This document shows, piece by piece, positions 52,792 through 60,867 of a DNA stretch of 64,000 nucleotides. This DNA is from Variovorax sp037204085 (lineage in GTDB: Bacteria; Pseudomonadota; Gammaproteobacteria; Burkholderiales; Burkholderiaceae_C). The DNA lies in assembly GCF_037204085.1 (NCBI RefSeq), contig NZ_JBBCBW010000021.1, positions 39,864 to 103,863 of the forward strand, written 5' to 3'. The position numbers were made by a program, and so were the translations under genes. The stretch's first letter is position 1. Each line of letters starts with the position of its first letter. The notes beneath the pieces were generated by a model that was given only the letters and a program-made list of their open reading frames with translations, searched no databases and was not told the DNA's origin.

Positions 52792-52891
52792 GCTGCGCGC
52801 CGGTGCCTGCTGGTGGGTGTAGGTGGCCGCTGATGCGCTGCGTCGGACGGCCGCAACGCAGGCCGGTGGGCAGGTGACCCCGCCCGGAGGC

Positions 52892-54118
52892 TCAGGCCAG
52901 CAGGTCGCTCAGCGTGCGCGCAATCACCTTGGTGGCGCGGCGCAGGTCTTCGAGCACCACGCGTTCATCGCTGCGCTTGGCATGCGACTCGAGCACCGTG
53001 CGCGGGCCGGCGCCGTAGATCACGCCCGGAATGCCCGCCTCGCCATAAAGGCGCACGTCGGTGTAAAGGGGCGTGCCCATGGCCTTGATCGGTTCGCCGA
53101 ACACGTCTTGGCCGTGCTTCTGGATCGCATCGACCAGCGGCTTGTTGCCCGCGAGCGGCTTCATCGAATTGGCGAGCAGCAGGCGCTTGATTTCGACCGT
53201 GATGCCGGCGCTCTCCGCGGCTGCATCCGCAATCACCTTGCGGATCGTGGCTTCGACCTCGACCGGGTTCTCTTCGGGGATCATGCGGCGGTCGAGCTTG
53301 AACACCACCTTGCCGGGCACCACATTGGTGTTGGTGCCGCCTTCGATGCGGCCCACATTGAGGTACGGGTGCGTGATGCCCTCGACCTTCGATGTCACTT
53401 GCTGGTAGAGCGTGTTCTGCGCATAGAGCGCGTTGAGGATCTTCACCGCGCCCTGCAGCGCATCGACGCCGGTGGTCGGAATGGCCGCATGCGCCATCTT
53501 GCCGTGCACCGTCACTTCCATCTGCAGGCAGCCGTTGTGCGCGGTCACAACTTCGTAGCTGAAGCCCGCGGCAATCATCAGGTCGGGCTTGGTGAGCCCC
53601 TGCTTGAGCAGCCAGCCCGGGCCGAGAATGCCGCCGAACTCTTCGTCGTAGGTGAAGTGCAGCTCGACGCTGCCCTTGGTCGGCTTGGCCACGGCTTCGA
53701 GCGCGCGCAGCGCGAAGGTAAAGCTCGCGAAGTCGCTCTTGCTCACCGCGGCGGCTCGGCCGTAGAGGCTGCCGTCGGCAATTTCGCCGCCGTACGGGTC
53801 ATGCGTCCAGCCTTCGCCCGGCGGAACCACGTCGCCGTGCGCATTGAGGGCCACGGTGCGGCCGCCGGCGCCGTAGGGGCGGCGCACGATCAGGTTGGTG
53901 ATCGACTCGAGGCCGTAGTCCTTCACCTCTTGCTCGGGCACGGCGTGTTTCTCGGCATCGAGCCCGAAGTCCTTCAGTAGCTCGGCGGTGCGCTCGGCGT
54001 GCGGTGCGTTGTTGCCGGGCGGGGTGTCGGTGGGCACGCGCACCAGTTGCTGCAGGAACTGCACCTCTTCGTCGAAGTGTGCGTCGATCCAGGCGTCGAG
54101 CTTGGCGTAGTCGGTCAT
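52892..54118 (-). CDS. M20-family amidohydrolase (ArgE/DapE-like)
   Basis: 408 residues from the ATG at 54118; the longer frame upstream lies inside the UraD-AllC gene. M20 metal and catalytic motifs: LNAHGDVVPPGEGW (His-x-Asp), the Glu-Glu pair in HFTYDEEFGG, and a dimerisation-domain segment (VHGKMAHAAIP, GGTNTNVVPG). It is annotated by similarity to acetylornithine deacetylase or succinyl-diaminopimelate desuccinylase. Its place as the last gene of the puuE/uraD-allC operon suggests a step after allantoate, such as hydrolysis of an N-carbamoyl or ureido compound (inference). Confidence 0.88.
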   Translation of the reverse strand: MTDYAKLDAWIDAHFDEEVQFLQQLVRVPTDTPPGNNAPHAERTAELLKDFGLDAEKHAVPEQEVKDYGLESITNLIVRRPYGAGGRTVALNAHGDVVPPGEGWTHDPYGGEIADGSLYGRAAAVSKSDFASFTFALRALEAVAKPTKGSVELHFTYDEEFGGILGPGWLLKQGLTKPDLMIAAGFSYEVVTAHNGCLQMEVTVHGKMAHAAIPTTGVDALQGAVKILNALYAQNTLYQQVTSKVEGITHPYLNVGRIEGGTNTNVVPGKVVFKLDRRMIPEENPVEVEATIRKVIADAAAESAGITVEIKRLLLANSMKPLAGNKPLVDAIQKHGQDVFGEPIKAMGTPLYTDVRLYGEAGIPGVIYGAGPRTVLESHAKRSDERVVLEDLRRATKVIARTLSDLLA

Positions 54119-54129
54119 GTGTTTTCTTT

Positions 54130-55908
54130 TCAGTGAGCTTGTTCGACGGCGAGGTTGTTGAGCAGATGCTGGAAGGCCTCGACCGCGAGCTGAATGTCGT
54201 CGTTGGTGCTCGATTCGAGCGGGTTGTGGCTGATGCCCGAGTTGATGCCGCGCACGAAGAGCATGGCCTGCGGCATCACCTCGTGCAGCTTCATGGCGTC
54301 GTGGCCGGCGCCGCTGGGCATGCGGAAGAGCGGAATGCCGAGGGCATCGACCGCCTTTTCCCAGCGCTGCTGCCATGCGGGGGCGCTCGGTGCGGCGGAG
54401 GCCCGCATGCTTTCCTCGATTTCATAGCGCACACCGCGGCGTTCGCAGATGGCCTTGAGTTCGGCGAGCACGTCGGCGGTCAGCGCATCGCGCTGCGCAT
54501 TGTTCGGTGCGCGCAGGTCGAGGCTGAACTTGCAGCGCCCCGGCACCACGTTGATCGAGCCGCTGGGCACTTCGAGCATGCCCACGGTGCCGACCGAATC
54601 ACCGTCTTTCGCGGCGCGCTGCTCGGTGTAGAGAATGAGTTCTGCCACCGCGGCGGCCGCGTCGCGGCGGCGATCCATGGGCGTGGTGCCGGCATGGCTG
54701 GCCGTGCCGATGATCTCGCCCACGTAGCGCACGCCGCCGTTGATGGCCGTGACGATGCCCAGCGGCAGGTCGAGCTCGGTGAGCACCGGGCCTTGCTCGA
54801 TATGCACTTCGACAAAGCCGAGATACCGCACCGGGTCGCGCTGGATCTTCGGAATGTCGGCCTCGTCCAGCCCCGCATGCTTCATGGCTTCGCGCATGGT
54901 GATGCCGTCGGCGTCCTTCTGGTCAAGCCAGCGCGGATCGAAGTGGCCGATGAGCGCGCCCGACCCCAGGAAGGTGGCCTTGTACCGCTGGCCTTCTTCC
55001 TCGGCAAAGCCCACCACCTCGAAGGCGAAGGGCAGGCGCCTGCCCTGGCGCTTGAGTTCGCGCACGCAGGCCATCGGCACGAAGATGCCCAGGCGCCCGT
55101 CGTACTTGCCGCCGTTGCGCACGGTGTCGTAATGCGAACCGGTGAGCAGCGTCTTGGCATCGGGCGTTGCACCTTCGTACCGGCCGACCACATTGCCGAC
55201 CGCATCGATGTGCACGGAGTCGAAGCCGCAATCGCGCATCCAGCTCGAAATCTGCTGCGCGCAGGCGCGGTGCGCATCGGTCAGGTAGGTCACGGTGAGC
55301 TGGCCTTTTTCGGCGTAGCCCGGGTCGGTGTGCGCCGAGAGCGTTTCGTGCCAGTCCCACACGTCGTTGCCGAGCGAGATGTCGGCGCCGAACTTGTCGT
55401 CCAGGCGAATCTCGGCAATGCGGTGGATGTTGCGCAGCGCTTCGCCAAGCTCGAATTCAGGGTGATTGAACAGCCGGCGCTCGAAGGTGTCGATGATCTC
55501 GCGCTTCGAAAGACCCGTGCCGCGCGGCCCGCGCACCGCAAGAATGAAGGGAAAGCCGAACTTCGCGTTGTAGTCGGCGTTGAGCTTCTGGATCTTCGCG
55601 AATTCTTCGGGTGTGCAGTCGGTGAGGCCGGCCTTGCTCTGCTCGTTGGTCGATTCGGCCGTGAGCGTCTTGCTGATCATGGCCTTGCCTGCAAGCTCGG
55701 GGTGGGCGCGAATGAGTCCGATCTTTTCGTCGGCCGACGAGGCGGCCAATGCCTGCACCAGTGCATGCTTCAGATGCGCGAGCGAGCGGAAGGGGCGCGC
55801 GGCGAGTGCACGCTGCGCAATCCAGGGCGAATGCTCGTAGATGCCGTCGAGCAGGGCCACGGCTTCGGCCGGTACGGCCGCGTTGAGTTGGGCAATGGTG
55901 AGGCTCAT
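54130..55908 (-). CDS. Fused OHCU decarboxylase (UraD) and allantoate amidohydrolase (AllC-like)
   Basis: 592 residues from the ATG at 55908, two bases after the PuuE stop. Residues 1-165 are the UraD domain, with the catalytic His in IRAHPELAGK and the usual KFGFPFILAVRG. It turns OHCU into (S)-allantoin. Residues ~175-592 are an M20 Zn-dependent amidohydrolase of the allantoate/ureidopropionase type: TGSHYDTVRNGGKYDG, FAEEEGQRYKATFLGSGA, YLGFVEVHIEQGPVL, GTASHAGTTPMDRRRDA. It hydrolyses allantoate. Steps two and four of the path are thus made as one chain, which may channel or simply co-regulate. Confidence 0.92.
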   Translation of the reverse strand: MSLTIAQLNAAVPAEAVALLDGIYEHSPWIAQRALAARPFRSLAHLKHALVQALAASSADEKIGLIRAHPELAGKAMISKTLTAESTNEQSKAGLTDCTPEEFAKIQKLNADYNAKFGFPFILAVRGPRGTGLSKREIIDTFERRLFNHPEFELGEALRNIHRIAEIRLDDKFGADISLGNDVWDWHETLSAHTDPGYAEKGQLTVTYLTDAHRACAQQISSWMRDCGFDSVHIDAVGNVVGRYEGATPDAKTLLTGSHYDTVRNGGKYDGRLGIFVPMACVRELKRQGRRLPFAFEVVGFAEEEGQRYKATFLGSGALIGHFDPRWLDQKDADGITMREAMKHAGLDEADIPKIQRDPVRYLGFVEVHIEQGPVLTELDLPLGIVTAINGGVRYVGEIIGTASHAGTTPMDRRRDAAAAVAELILYTEQRAAKDGDSVGTVGMLEVPSGSINVVPGRCKFSLDLRAPNNAQRDALTADVLAELKAICERRGVRYEIEESMRASAAPSAPAWQQRWEKAVDALGIPLFRMPSGAGHDAMKLHEVMPQAMLFVRGINSGISHNPLESSTNDDIQLAVEAFQHLLNNLAVEQAH

Positions 55909-55910
55909 GG

Positions 55911-56876
55911 TCAGCTTCCTGAGGCGGCAGATTCGAAGGGATGCGTCTGCTTCCAGTGGCGCGCGATATCGACGCGCCGGCAGACCCACACGCGGTCGTG
56001 CTGGCTAATGTGGTCGAGAAAGCGCTGCAGCGCGGTAATGCGGCCGGGCCGCCCGAGCAGCCGGCAGTGCATGCCGATGCTCATCATCTTGGGGCTGTTG
56101 TCGCCGGCGGGGTCGCCTTCGGCATAGAGCGCGTCGAAGGTGTCCTTCATGTACTGGAAGAACGGGTCGGCGTGCGAGTAGCCCTGCGGCAGCGCAAAGC
56201 GCATGTCGTTGCAGTCGAGCGTGTAAGGCACGATGAGCTGCGGCACCACGCTGCCGTCGGTCTTTTGCACCTTCATCCAGAAGGGCAGGTCGTCGCCGTA
56301 GTAGTCGCTGTCGTATTCGAAACCGCCGTAGTCGGCCACCAGGCGCCGGGTGCGCGGGCTGTCGCGGCCGGTGTACCAGCCCAGGGCGCGCTCGCCCGTC
56401 AGCTTTTCGATGGCTTCCATGCCCAGGCGCATGTGCTCGCGCTCGGTGGCTTCGTCCAGGTTCTGGTAATGAATCCAGCGCCAGCCGTGGCAGGCGATTT
56501 CATGGCCCAGTTCCTTGAAGGCGGCGGTGAGCTCGGGGTAGCGCTCGAGCGCCATGCCCACGCCGAACACCGTGAGCGGCAGGCCGCGCTTTTCGAACTC
56601 GCGCAGGATGCGCCACACGCCGGCACGCGAGCCGTATTCGTAGATGCCTTCCATGCTGATGTGCCGGTCGGGAAAGCTGGCCGGGTTGAACATCTCGGAA
56701 AGGAACTGCTCGGAGCCCGCGTCGCCATGCAGCGTGGCGTTCTCGCCGCCCTCTTCGTAGTTGAGGACGAACTGCACCGCAATGCGCGCGCCGCCGGGCC
56801 ATTGGGCATGCGGCGGGTTACGGCCGTAGCCGACGAGGTCGCGCGGGTAGGTCAGGGTGGTGTCGTAGACGGTCAT
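55911..56876 (-). CDS. puuE: Allantoinase PuuE (polysaccharide-deacetylase fold)
   Basis: 321 residues from the ATG at 56876. NodB-like fold with PuuE marks: YGRNPPHAQWPGGARIAVQFVLNYEEGGE, GHEIACHGWRWIHYQ, and DYGGFEYDSDYYGDDLPFW. It opens (S)-allantoin to allantoate and is unrelated to the amidohydrolase-fold AllB. It follows the GntR gene by seven bases and precedes the UraD-AllC fusion by two, so the order matches the reaction order. Confidence 0.95.
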   Translation of the reverse strand: MTVYDTTLTYPRDLVGYGRNPPHAQWPGGARIAVQFVLNYEEGGENATLHGDAGSEQFLSEMFNPASFPDRHISMEGIYEYGSRAGVWRILREFEKRGLPLTVFGVGMALERYPELTAAFKELGHEIACHGWRWIHYQNLDEATEREHMRLGMEAIEKLTGERALGWYTGRDSPRTRRLVADYGGFEYDSDYYGDDLPFWMKVQKTDGSVVPQLIVPYTLDCNDMRFALPQGYSHADPFFQYMKDTFDALYAEGDPAGDNSPKMMSIGMHCRLLGRPGRITALQRFLDHISQHDRVWVCRRVDIARHWKQTHPFESAASGS

Positions 56877-56883
56877 GGAATGT

Positions 56884-57558
56884 TCAGGACAGTGCAAGCG
56901 AGATGTCGTTGGTCGGAACCTTGCGGTCGAACGTGAGGTTGGCCTCGACGTGTTCCAAGTGTTCGGTCATGAGGCGCACGGCGCGCTCTTCGTCGCGTGC
57001 GGCCAGCGCCTTCACGATGTCGGCGTGCTCGTCGTTGGAGTGCTCGGCCGCGCTGGTGCTCTGGTACATGAGCGTGATGAGCGCGCAGCGCGAGATCAGC
57101 TCGCCGAGAATTTGCGCCAGCACCTGGTTGCCCATGAGTTCGGCCATGCGTACGTGAAAGTCGCCCAGCAACTCGGTGCGGCCCGAAATGTCTTCGCCCG
57201 ACACGGCGGACTTTTCGAGCGCCACGTGTTCCTTCAGCGCCTTGATTTTTGCGGGCGTGACGGTGCGCACGAACTCGCGCGTCATCTCGGCCTCGAGCAT
57301 GCGGCGCACCGCGAACACCTGGCGCGCCTCATCGACAGCCGGTGCCGCCACGAAGGCGCCGCGCGCGGGCTCGAGGCGGATGAGCTTGTTTTGCGACAGC
57401 TGGAACAAGGCCTGGCGCACCAGCGTGCGCGACACACCGAAGTGGTCGGCCAGCTTTTGCTCGGCCAGCTTGGTGCCGGGCTGCAGCCGGTGCTCGACGA
57501 TGGCCTTGGTGAGCGCGTCGACGATCGAACGGGTGGTGGAGGACTCCATGTTTTTCAT
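56884..57558 (-). CDS. GntR-family regulator, FCD type, of the uric acid/allantoin operon
   Basis: 224 residues from the ATG at 57558; an ATG at 57549 is also possible. GntR winged helix (AIVEHRLQPGTKLAEQKLADHFGVSRTLVRQALFQL), then FCD (VFAVRRMLEAEMTREFV, LGDFHVRMAELMGNQVL, HSNDEHADIV). It is close to the GntR at 41759. It heads the puuE/uraD-allC/M20 operon and is divergent from uraH. The TGTATACA site in the divergent promoter starts 22 bases upstream, as for an autoregulator. Confidence 0.93.
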   Translation of the reverse strand: MKNMESSTTRSIVDALTKAIVEHRLQPGTKLAEQKLADHFGVSRTLVRQALFQLSQNKLIRLEPARGAFVAAPAVDEARQVFAVRRMLEAEMTREFVRTVTPAKIKALKEHVALEKSAVSGEDISGRTELLGDFHVRMAELMGNQVLAQILGELISRCALITLMYQSTSAAEHSNDEHADIVKALAARDEERAVRLMTEHLEHVEANLTFDRKVPTNDISLALS

Positions 57559-57576
57559 GATAGACCCAAAGCCGGT

Positions 57577-57590
57577 AACTGTATACACTT
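57577..57590. promoter_or_regulatory. TGTATACA operator copy 3 (GntR/uraH divergent promoter)
   Basis: AACTGTATACACTT between the regulator and uraH. The same string occurs before puuD at 59425. Confidence 0.65.
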
Positions 57591-57653
57591 TTGTCCACCG
57601 GAATTTCCCGCCCCGACCGGAACATCAAGGTTCCATCATTGAAGGAGCGCCCC

Positions 57654-58004
57654 ATGGGCCTGAGCACCCACGTACTCGACACAATGCACGGCGGCCCCGC
57701 CGCCGGCATGGAGGTGGTGCTGTACACCACCCAAGGCGACACCGCAACGCTGGTGAAGCGGTTCACGCTGAATTCGGACGGCCGCAGCGACGGGCCGCTT
57801 TACGACAACGACTCGCTCAAGGCCGGCACCTACCGGCTGGTGTTCGACGTGGCGGGTTATTTCAAGGCGCGCGGCGTGAAGCTGCCCGAGCCCAATTTCC
57901 TGAACAAGGTCTCGCTGGACTTCGGCGTGGCGCACACCGATCAGCACTACCACGTGCCGCTGCTCGTGAGCCCGTGGAGCTACTCCACGTACCGCGGCTC
58001 CTGA
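57654..58004 (+). CDS. uraH: 5-hydroxyisourate hydrolase (transthyretin-like)
   Basis: 116 residues from the ATG at 57654, preceded by GAAGGAG. Family features: LSTHVLDTMHGGPAAGM at the start (catalytic His), RSDGPLY, and the C-terminal tetrapeptide YRGS that marks HIU hydrolases against transthyretin. It turns 5-hydroxyisourate from the urate hydroxylase into OHCU for the UraD domain encoded nearby. The start region is divergent from the GntR operon. Confidence 0.95.
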   Translation: MGLSTHVLDTMHGGPAAGMEVVLYTTQGDTATLVKRFTLNSDGRSDGPLYDNDSLKAGTYRLVFDVAGYFKARGVKLPEPNFLNKVSLDFGVAHTDQHYHVPLLVSPWSYSTYRGS

Positions 58005-58007
58005 GGG

Positions 58008-58511
58008 TCAGTCGCCTTGCAGCTGCCCTTCAGTGAGCGTGTCGAGCTGGAAGCGCCCGCTCTTGTCCCACAGCCAAGTGTCGGTCCACGTGACCGCACC
58101 GAGGCGCGTGGCCGCAGGGAAGGGCGCGGCCTGCAGCACGAAGCGTTCGATCTCGGCGATGACCTCGGGCGCATGCTTGGGCGCACGCATCCAATGCAGC
58201 GACACCACCTTGCCGCCGGCATCGAGGTTGACCTGCAGCGTGCCGACGGCGTACAGCAGGGGCGGCAACTGGCCGCTGTAGATGCGCGACCTGTTGGCTT
58301 CGTAGATGTGGCGCGCGGCGTCGCGGCGGTACTCGCGCGCGGTGGCCGCATTCGATGCGCGGGGCGCGGCGCCAGCCCCGCCGCGATCGGTCTTGACGTC
58401 GCTCAACTGTCCCGGAACAGTGCCGGTGCTCCCGCAGCCGGCAAGCCAGAGAGCGCAAGAAAGAACGGATGCCGCCAAGGCAAGGCGACGGGGCGTAAGC
58501 TGACGATTCAT
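58008..58511 (-). CDS. Lipoprotein with TonB C-terminal-like domain, unknown
   Basis: 167 residues from the ATG at 58511. The signal peptide has a lipobox (LWLAGC, Cys near residue 26), so it is a membrane-anchored lipoprotein. The C-terminal half (YAVGTLQVNLDAGGKVVSLHWMRAP, then PEVIAEIERFVLQAAPFPA) resembles the beta-alpha-beta TonB/TolA C-terminal fold, without a membrane anchor or Pro-rich spacer. It is convergent with uraH, three bases apart, and lies within purine genes without an obvious link to them. The function is unknown. Confidence 0.72.
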   Translation of the reverse strand: MNRQLTPRRLALAASVLSCALWLAGCGSTGTVPGQLSDVKTDRGGAGAAPRASNAATAREYRRDAARHIYEANRSRIYSGQLPPLLYAVGTLQVNLDAGGKVVSLHWMRAPKHAPEVIAEIERFVLQAAPFPAATRLGAVTWTDTWLWDKSGRFQLDTLTEGQLQGD

Positions 58512-58564
58512 CGCCGGGTTTATACCGTGAGTCTCGTGCAACCCCGCAACCGAAGGTATCGGAA

Positions 58565-59371
58565 ATGAACGGCATGGTCGATCAGTTGCTGGCGCGCCTT
58601 GTGCGCGAAGACGCGGTGCTGGTGCGCGTCGAATCGACCCAAGGATCGGCGCCGCGCGAAGCCGGCACCTGGATGGCGGTGTGGGCCGAGGGCCTCACGG
58701 GCACCATCGGCGGGGGGCAGCTCGAGTTCCAGGCCACGCAGGAAGCGCGCGAACTGCTCGCGGGGCGGCGCGCCATCGACGGCGTCGAGCGCTACCCGCT
58801 CGGCCCGAGCCTGGGCCAGTGCTGCGGCGGCGTGGTGTTTCTCTCGTACCGGCGCATCACGGCCGCCGACGCGCCGGCGCTGCAACGCGACCTGGTCGCG
58901 CAACTCAAGCCCGTGGCGCTGTTCGGCGGCGGCCACGTGGGCGCGGCGCTCGCGCGGCTGCTGGCCAGCCTGCCGTTTACCGTGCGCTGGATCGACAGCC
59001 GCGACGGCGTGTTCCCCGACGCGCTGCTGGCGCAGATCGACACCGAGCACTCCGAGCCCGTGCAGGACGCCGTGGCCGCCCTCGCACCGGGCAGCCGCGT
59101 GCTGATCATGAGCTTCAGCCATGCCGAAGACCTGGACATCGTCATCGCCTGCCTCAAGCGCTTGCGCGAGCGCGGCGACCTTCCGTACATCGGCCTGATC
59201 GGCAGCAAGACCAAGTGGGCCACCTTCAGCCACAGGCTCGAGGCACGGGGCTTCACGCCTGACGAGTTTGCCCGCATCACCTGCCCGATCGGCGTGCCCG
59301 GCATCACGGGCAAGGAGCCGGAAGTGATCGCCGTAGCGGTGGCGGCACAGTTGTTGCAATCGCTGGGTTGA
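58565..59371 (+). CDS. xdhC: Xanthine dehydrogenase maturation protein XdhC
   Basis: 268 residues. XdhC marks: VRVESTQGSAPREAGTWMAV near the start, GTIGGGQLEFQA, GPSLGQCCGGVVFL (Cys pair), then a Rossmann-like domain with ALFGGGHVGAALARLL and a C-terminal IGLIGSKTKWATF. It inserts the sulphurated molybdenum cofactor into xanthine dehydrogenase. The dehydrogenase genes are not in the window, so they lie elsewhere, or the protein also serves the IorAB-like enzyme. Confidence 0.93.
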   Translation: MNGMVDQLLARLVREDAVLVRVESTQGSAPREAGTWMAVWAEGLTGTIGGGQLEFQATQEARELLAGRRAIDGVERYPLGPSLGQCCGGVVFLSYRRITAADAPALQRDLVAQLKPVALFGGGHVGAALARLLASLPFTVRWIDSRDGVFPDALLAQIDTEHSEPVQDAVAALAPGSRVLIMSFSHAEDLDIVIACLKRLRERGDLPYIGLIGSKTKWATFSHRLEARGFTPDEFARITCPIGVPGITGKEPEVIAVAVAAQLLQSLG

Positions 59372-59424
59372 ACAGGGTTTTCCCGGCGGCAACGCCTTCA
59401 AAAAAGCAACCCGCCACTTGCCAA

Positions 59425-59438
59425 AACTGTATACACTT
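59425..59438. promoter_or_regulatory. TGTATACA operator copy 4 (before puuD)
   Basis: AACTGTATACACTT about 160 bases before the puuD ATG in a 224-base gap after xdhC. It shares at least 14 bases with the site at 57577. Confidence 0.65.
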
Positions 59439-59595
59439 TCGGTCCACAACAAGCCGCAGCGGAGCGAGGCCCATTTCATGGAGCCTGCGTTCGCGGCACT
59501 TTCTCTGCTTACAGCGCCCGCAGTGGTGAGCAGGCTGAAGAAACCCCTTTGCGGCGCCCCCACGCGCCCAGGGGGTTGAGAGAGAGCACCCACAC

Positions 59596-60801
59596 ATGGA
59601 AAGCTATTACCTCGACTGGGCCAACCTGCTGCTGCGCTGGGTCCACGTCATCACCGCCATTGCCTGGATCGGCGCCTCCTTCTACTTCGTGATGCTGGAC
59701 AACAGCCTCGAGAAGCCGCAAGACCAGGAGTCGCTCGACAAAGGCGTGGGCGGCGAGCAGTGGGCCGTGCACGGCGGGGGCTTCTACAACATGCAGAAGT
59801 ACGCGCTGGCGCCCAAGAAGCTGCCGGACCATCTGCACTGGTCGTACTGGGAGAGCTACAGCACATGGATCACGGGCTTTGCGCTCTTCACCATGTCGTA
59901 CCTGTGGAATGCCAGCACCTACCTGATCGACAAGTCGAAGATGGACTGGCAGCCCGGCGCCGCCATCGGCGTGGCACTGGCCTTCTTCGTCGTGTTCTGG
60001 ATGGTGTACGACGGCATCTGCCAGATCTTCGGCCGCCGCAAGAACGGCGACACCATCGTGGGCGTGCTGATCGCCATCTTCATCGTCTTCGCAACCTGGC
60101 TAGCCTGCCAGTGGTTCGCGGGCCGCGCGGCCTTTTTGCTGGTGGGCGCCATGATGGCCACCACGATGAGCGGCAACGTCTTCTTCTGGATCATTCCGGG
60201 CCAGCGCAAGAACGTGCAGGCACTGCGCGAAGGCCGGCCGGTCGATCCGGTGCACGGCCAGCGCGGCAAGCAGCGCAGCGTGCACAACACCTACTTCACG
60301 CTGCCGGTGCTGTTTGCCATGCTGAGCAACCACTACAGCTTTACCTACACGCACAAGTACAACTGGATCGTGCTGCTGCTCATCATGCTGGGCGGCGCGG
60401 CCATTCGCCAGTTCTTCGTGGTGCGGCATCGCTTCAAGCTCGGCAACGCGGGCAACCCGCTGCCTTATGCGCTCATCGGCATCGTGGTGCTGGGGCTCAC
60501 CATCGTGTGGATGAAGCCCGAGCCGGCCGCGGCGCCCGCGGCTGCCGCAGCAGCGCCCGCCGTGGCGTTCAAGGACGTGCAGAAGGTGCTCGAGCAGCGC
60601 TGCTTCATGTGCCACGGCGCCGCCGTGCAAATGAAGAACGTGCGCGTCGACACGCCCGACCAGGTGGCGGCGCATGCCCAGGCCATCTACCAGCAGGTGG
60701 TGGTCACCAAGATCATGCCGATGAACAACACAACAGGCATGACGGATGAAGAGCGCGCGTTGATCGGCCGGTGGTTCCAGGCGGGCGCCAAGACCAACTA
60801 G
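59596..60801 (+). CDS. puuD: Membrane urate hydroxylase with cytochrome c domain
   Basis: 401 residues. The first ~310 residues hold about eight to nine membrane helices of the PuuD N-terminal domain (WANLLLRWVHVITAIAWIGASFYFVMLD, with conserved Glu, His and Trp). The last ~90 residues, after an Ala-rich linker, form a periplasmic c-type cytochrome domain with the haem motif CFMCH near residue 335. PuuD oxidises urate to 5-hydroxyisourate and passes electrons to the respiratory chain instead of making peroxide. It feeds UraH. The TGTATACA site lies upstream. Confidence 0.95.
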   Translation: MESYYLDWANLLLRWVHVITAIAWIGASFYFVMLDNSLEKPQDQESLDKGVGGEQWAVHGGGFYNMQKYALAPKKLPDHLHWSYWESYSTWITGFALFTMSYLWNASTYLIDKSKMDWQPGAAIGVALAFFVVFWMVYDGICQIFGRRKNGDTIVGVLIAIFIVFATWLACQWFAGRAAFLLVGAMMATTMSGNVFFWIIPGQRKNVQALREGRPVDPVHGQRGKQRSVHNTYFTLPVLFAMLSNHYSFTYTHKYNWIVLLLIMLGGAAIRQFFVVRHRFKLGNAGNPLPYALIGIVVLGLTIVWMKPEPAAAPAAAAAAPAVAFKDVQKVLEQRCFMCHGAAVQMKNVRVDTPDQVAAHAQAIYQQVVVTKIMPMNNTTGMTDEERALIGRWFQAGAKTN

Positions 60802-60867
60802 GTAGAGAGACAGAAGAGATAGACCGCGGTCAAGAGAGCCGGCCGCCGTTCGCCGCACAATTGCCGG

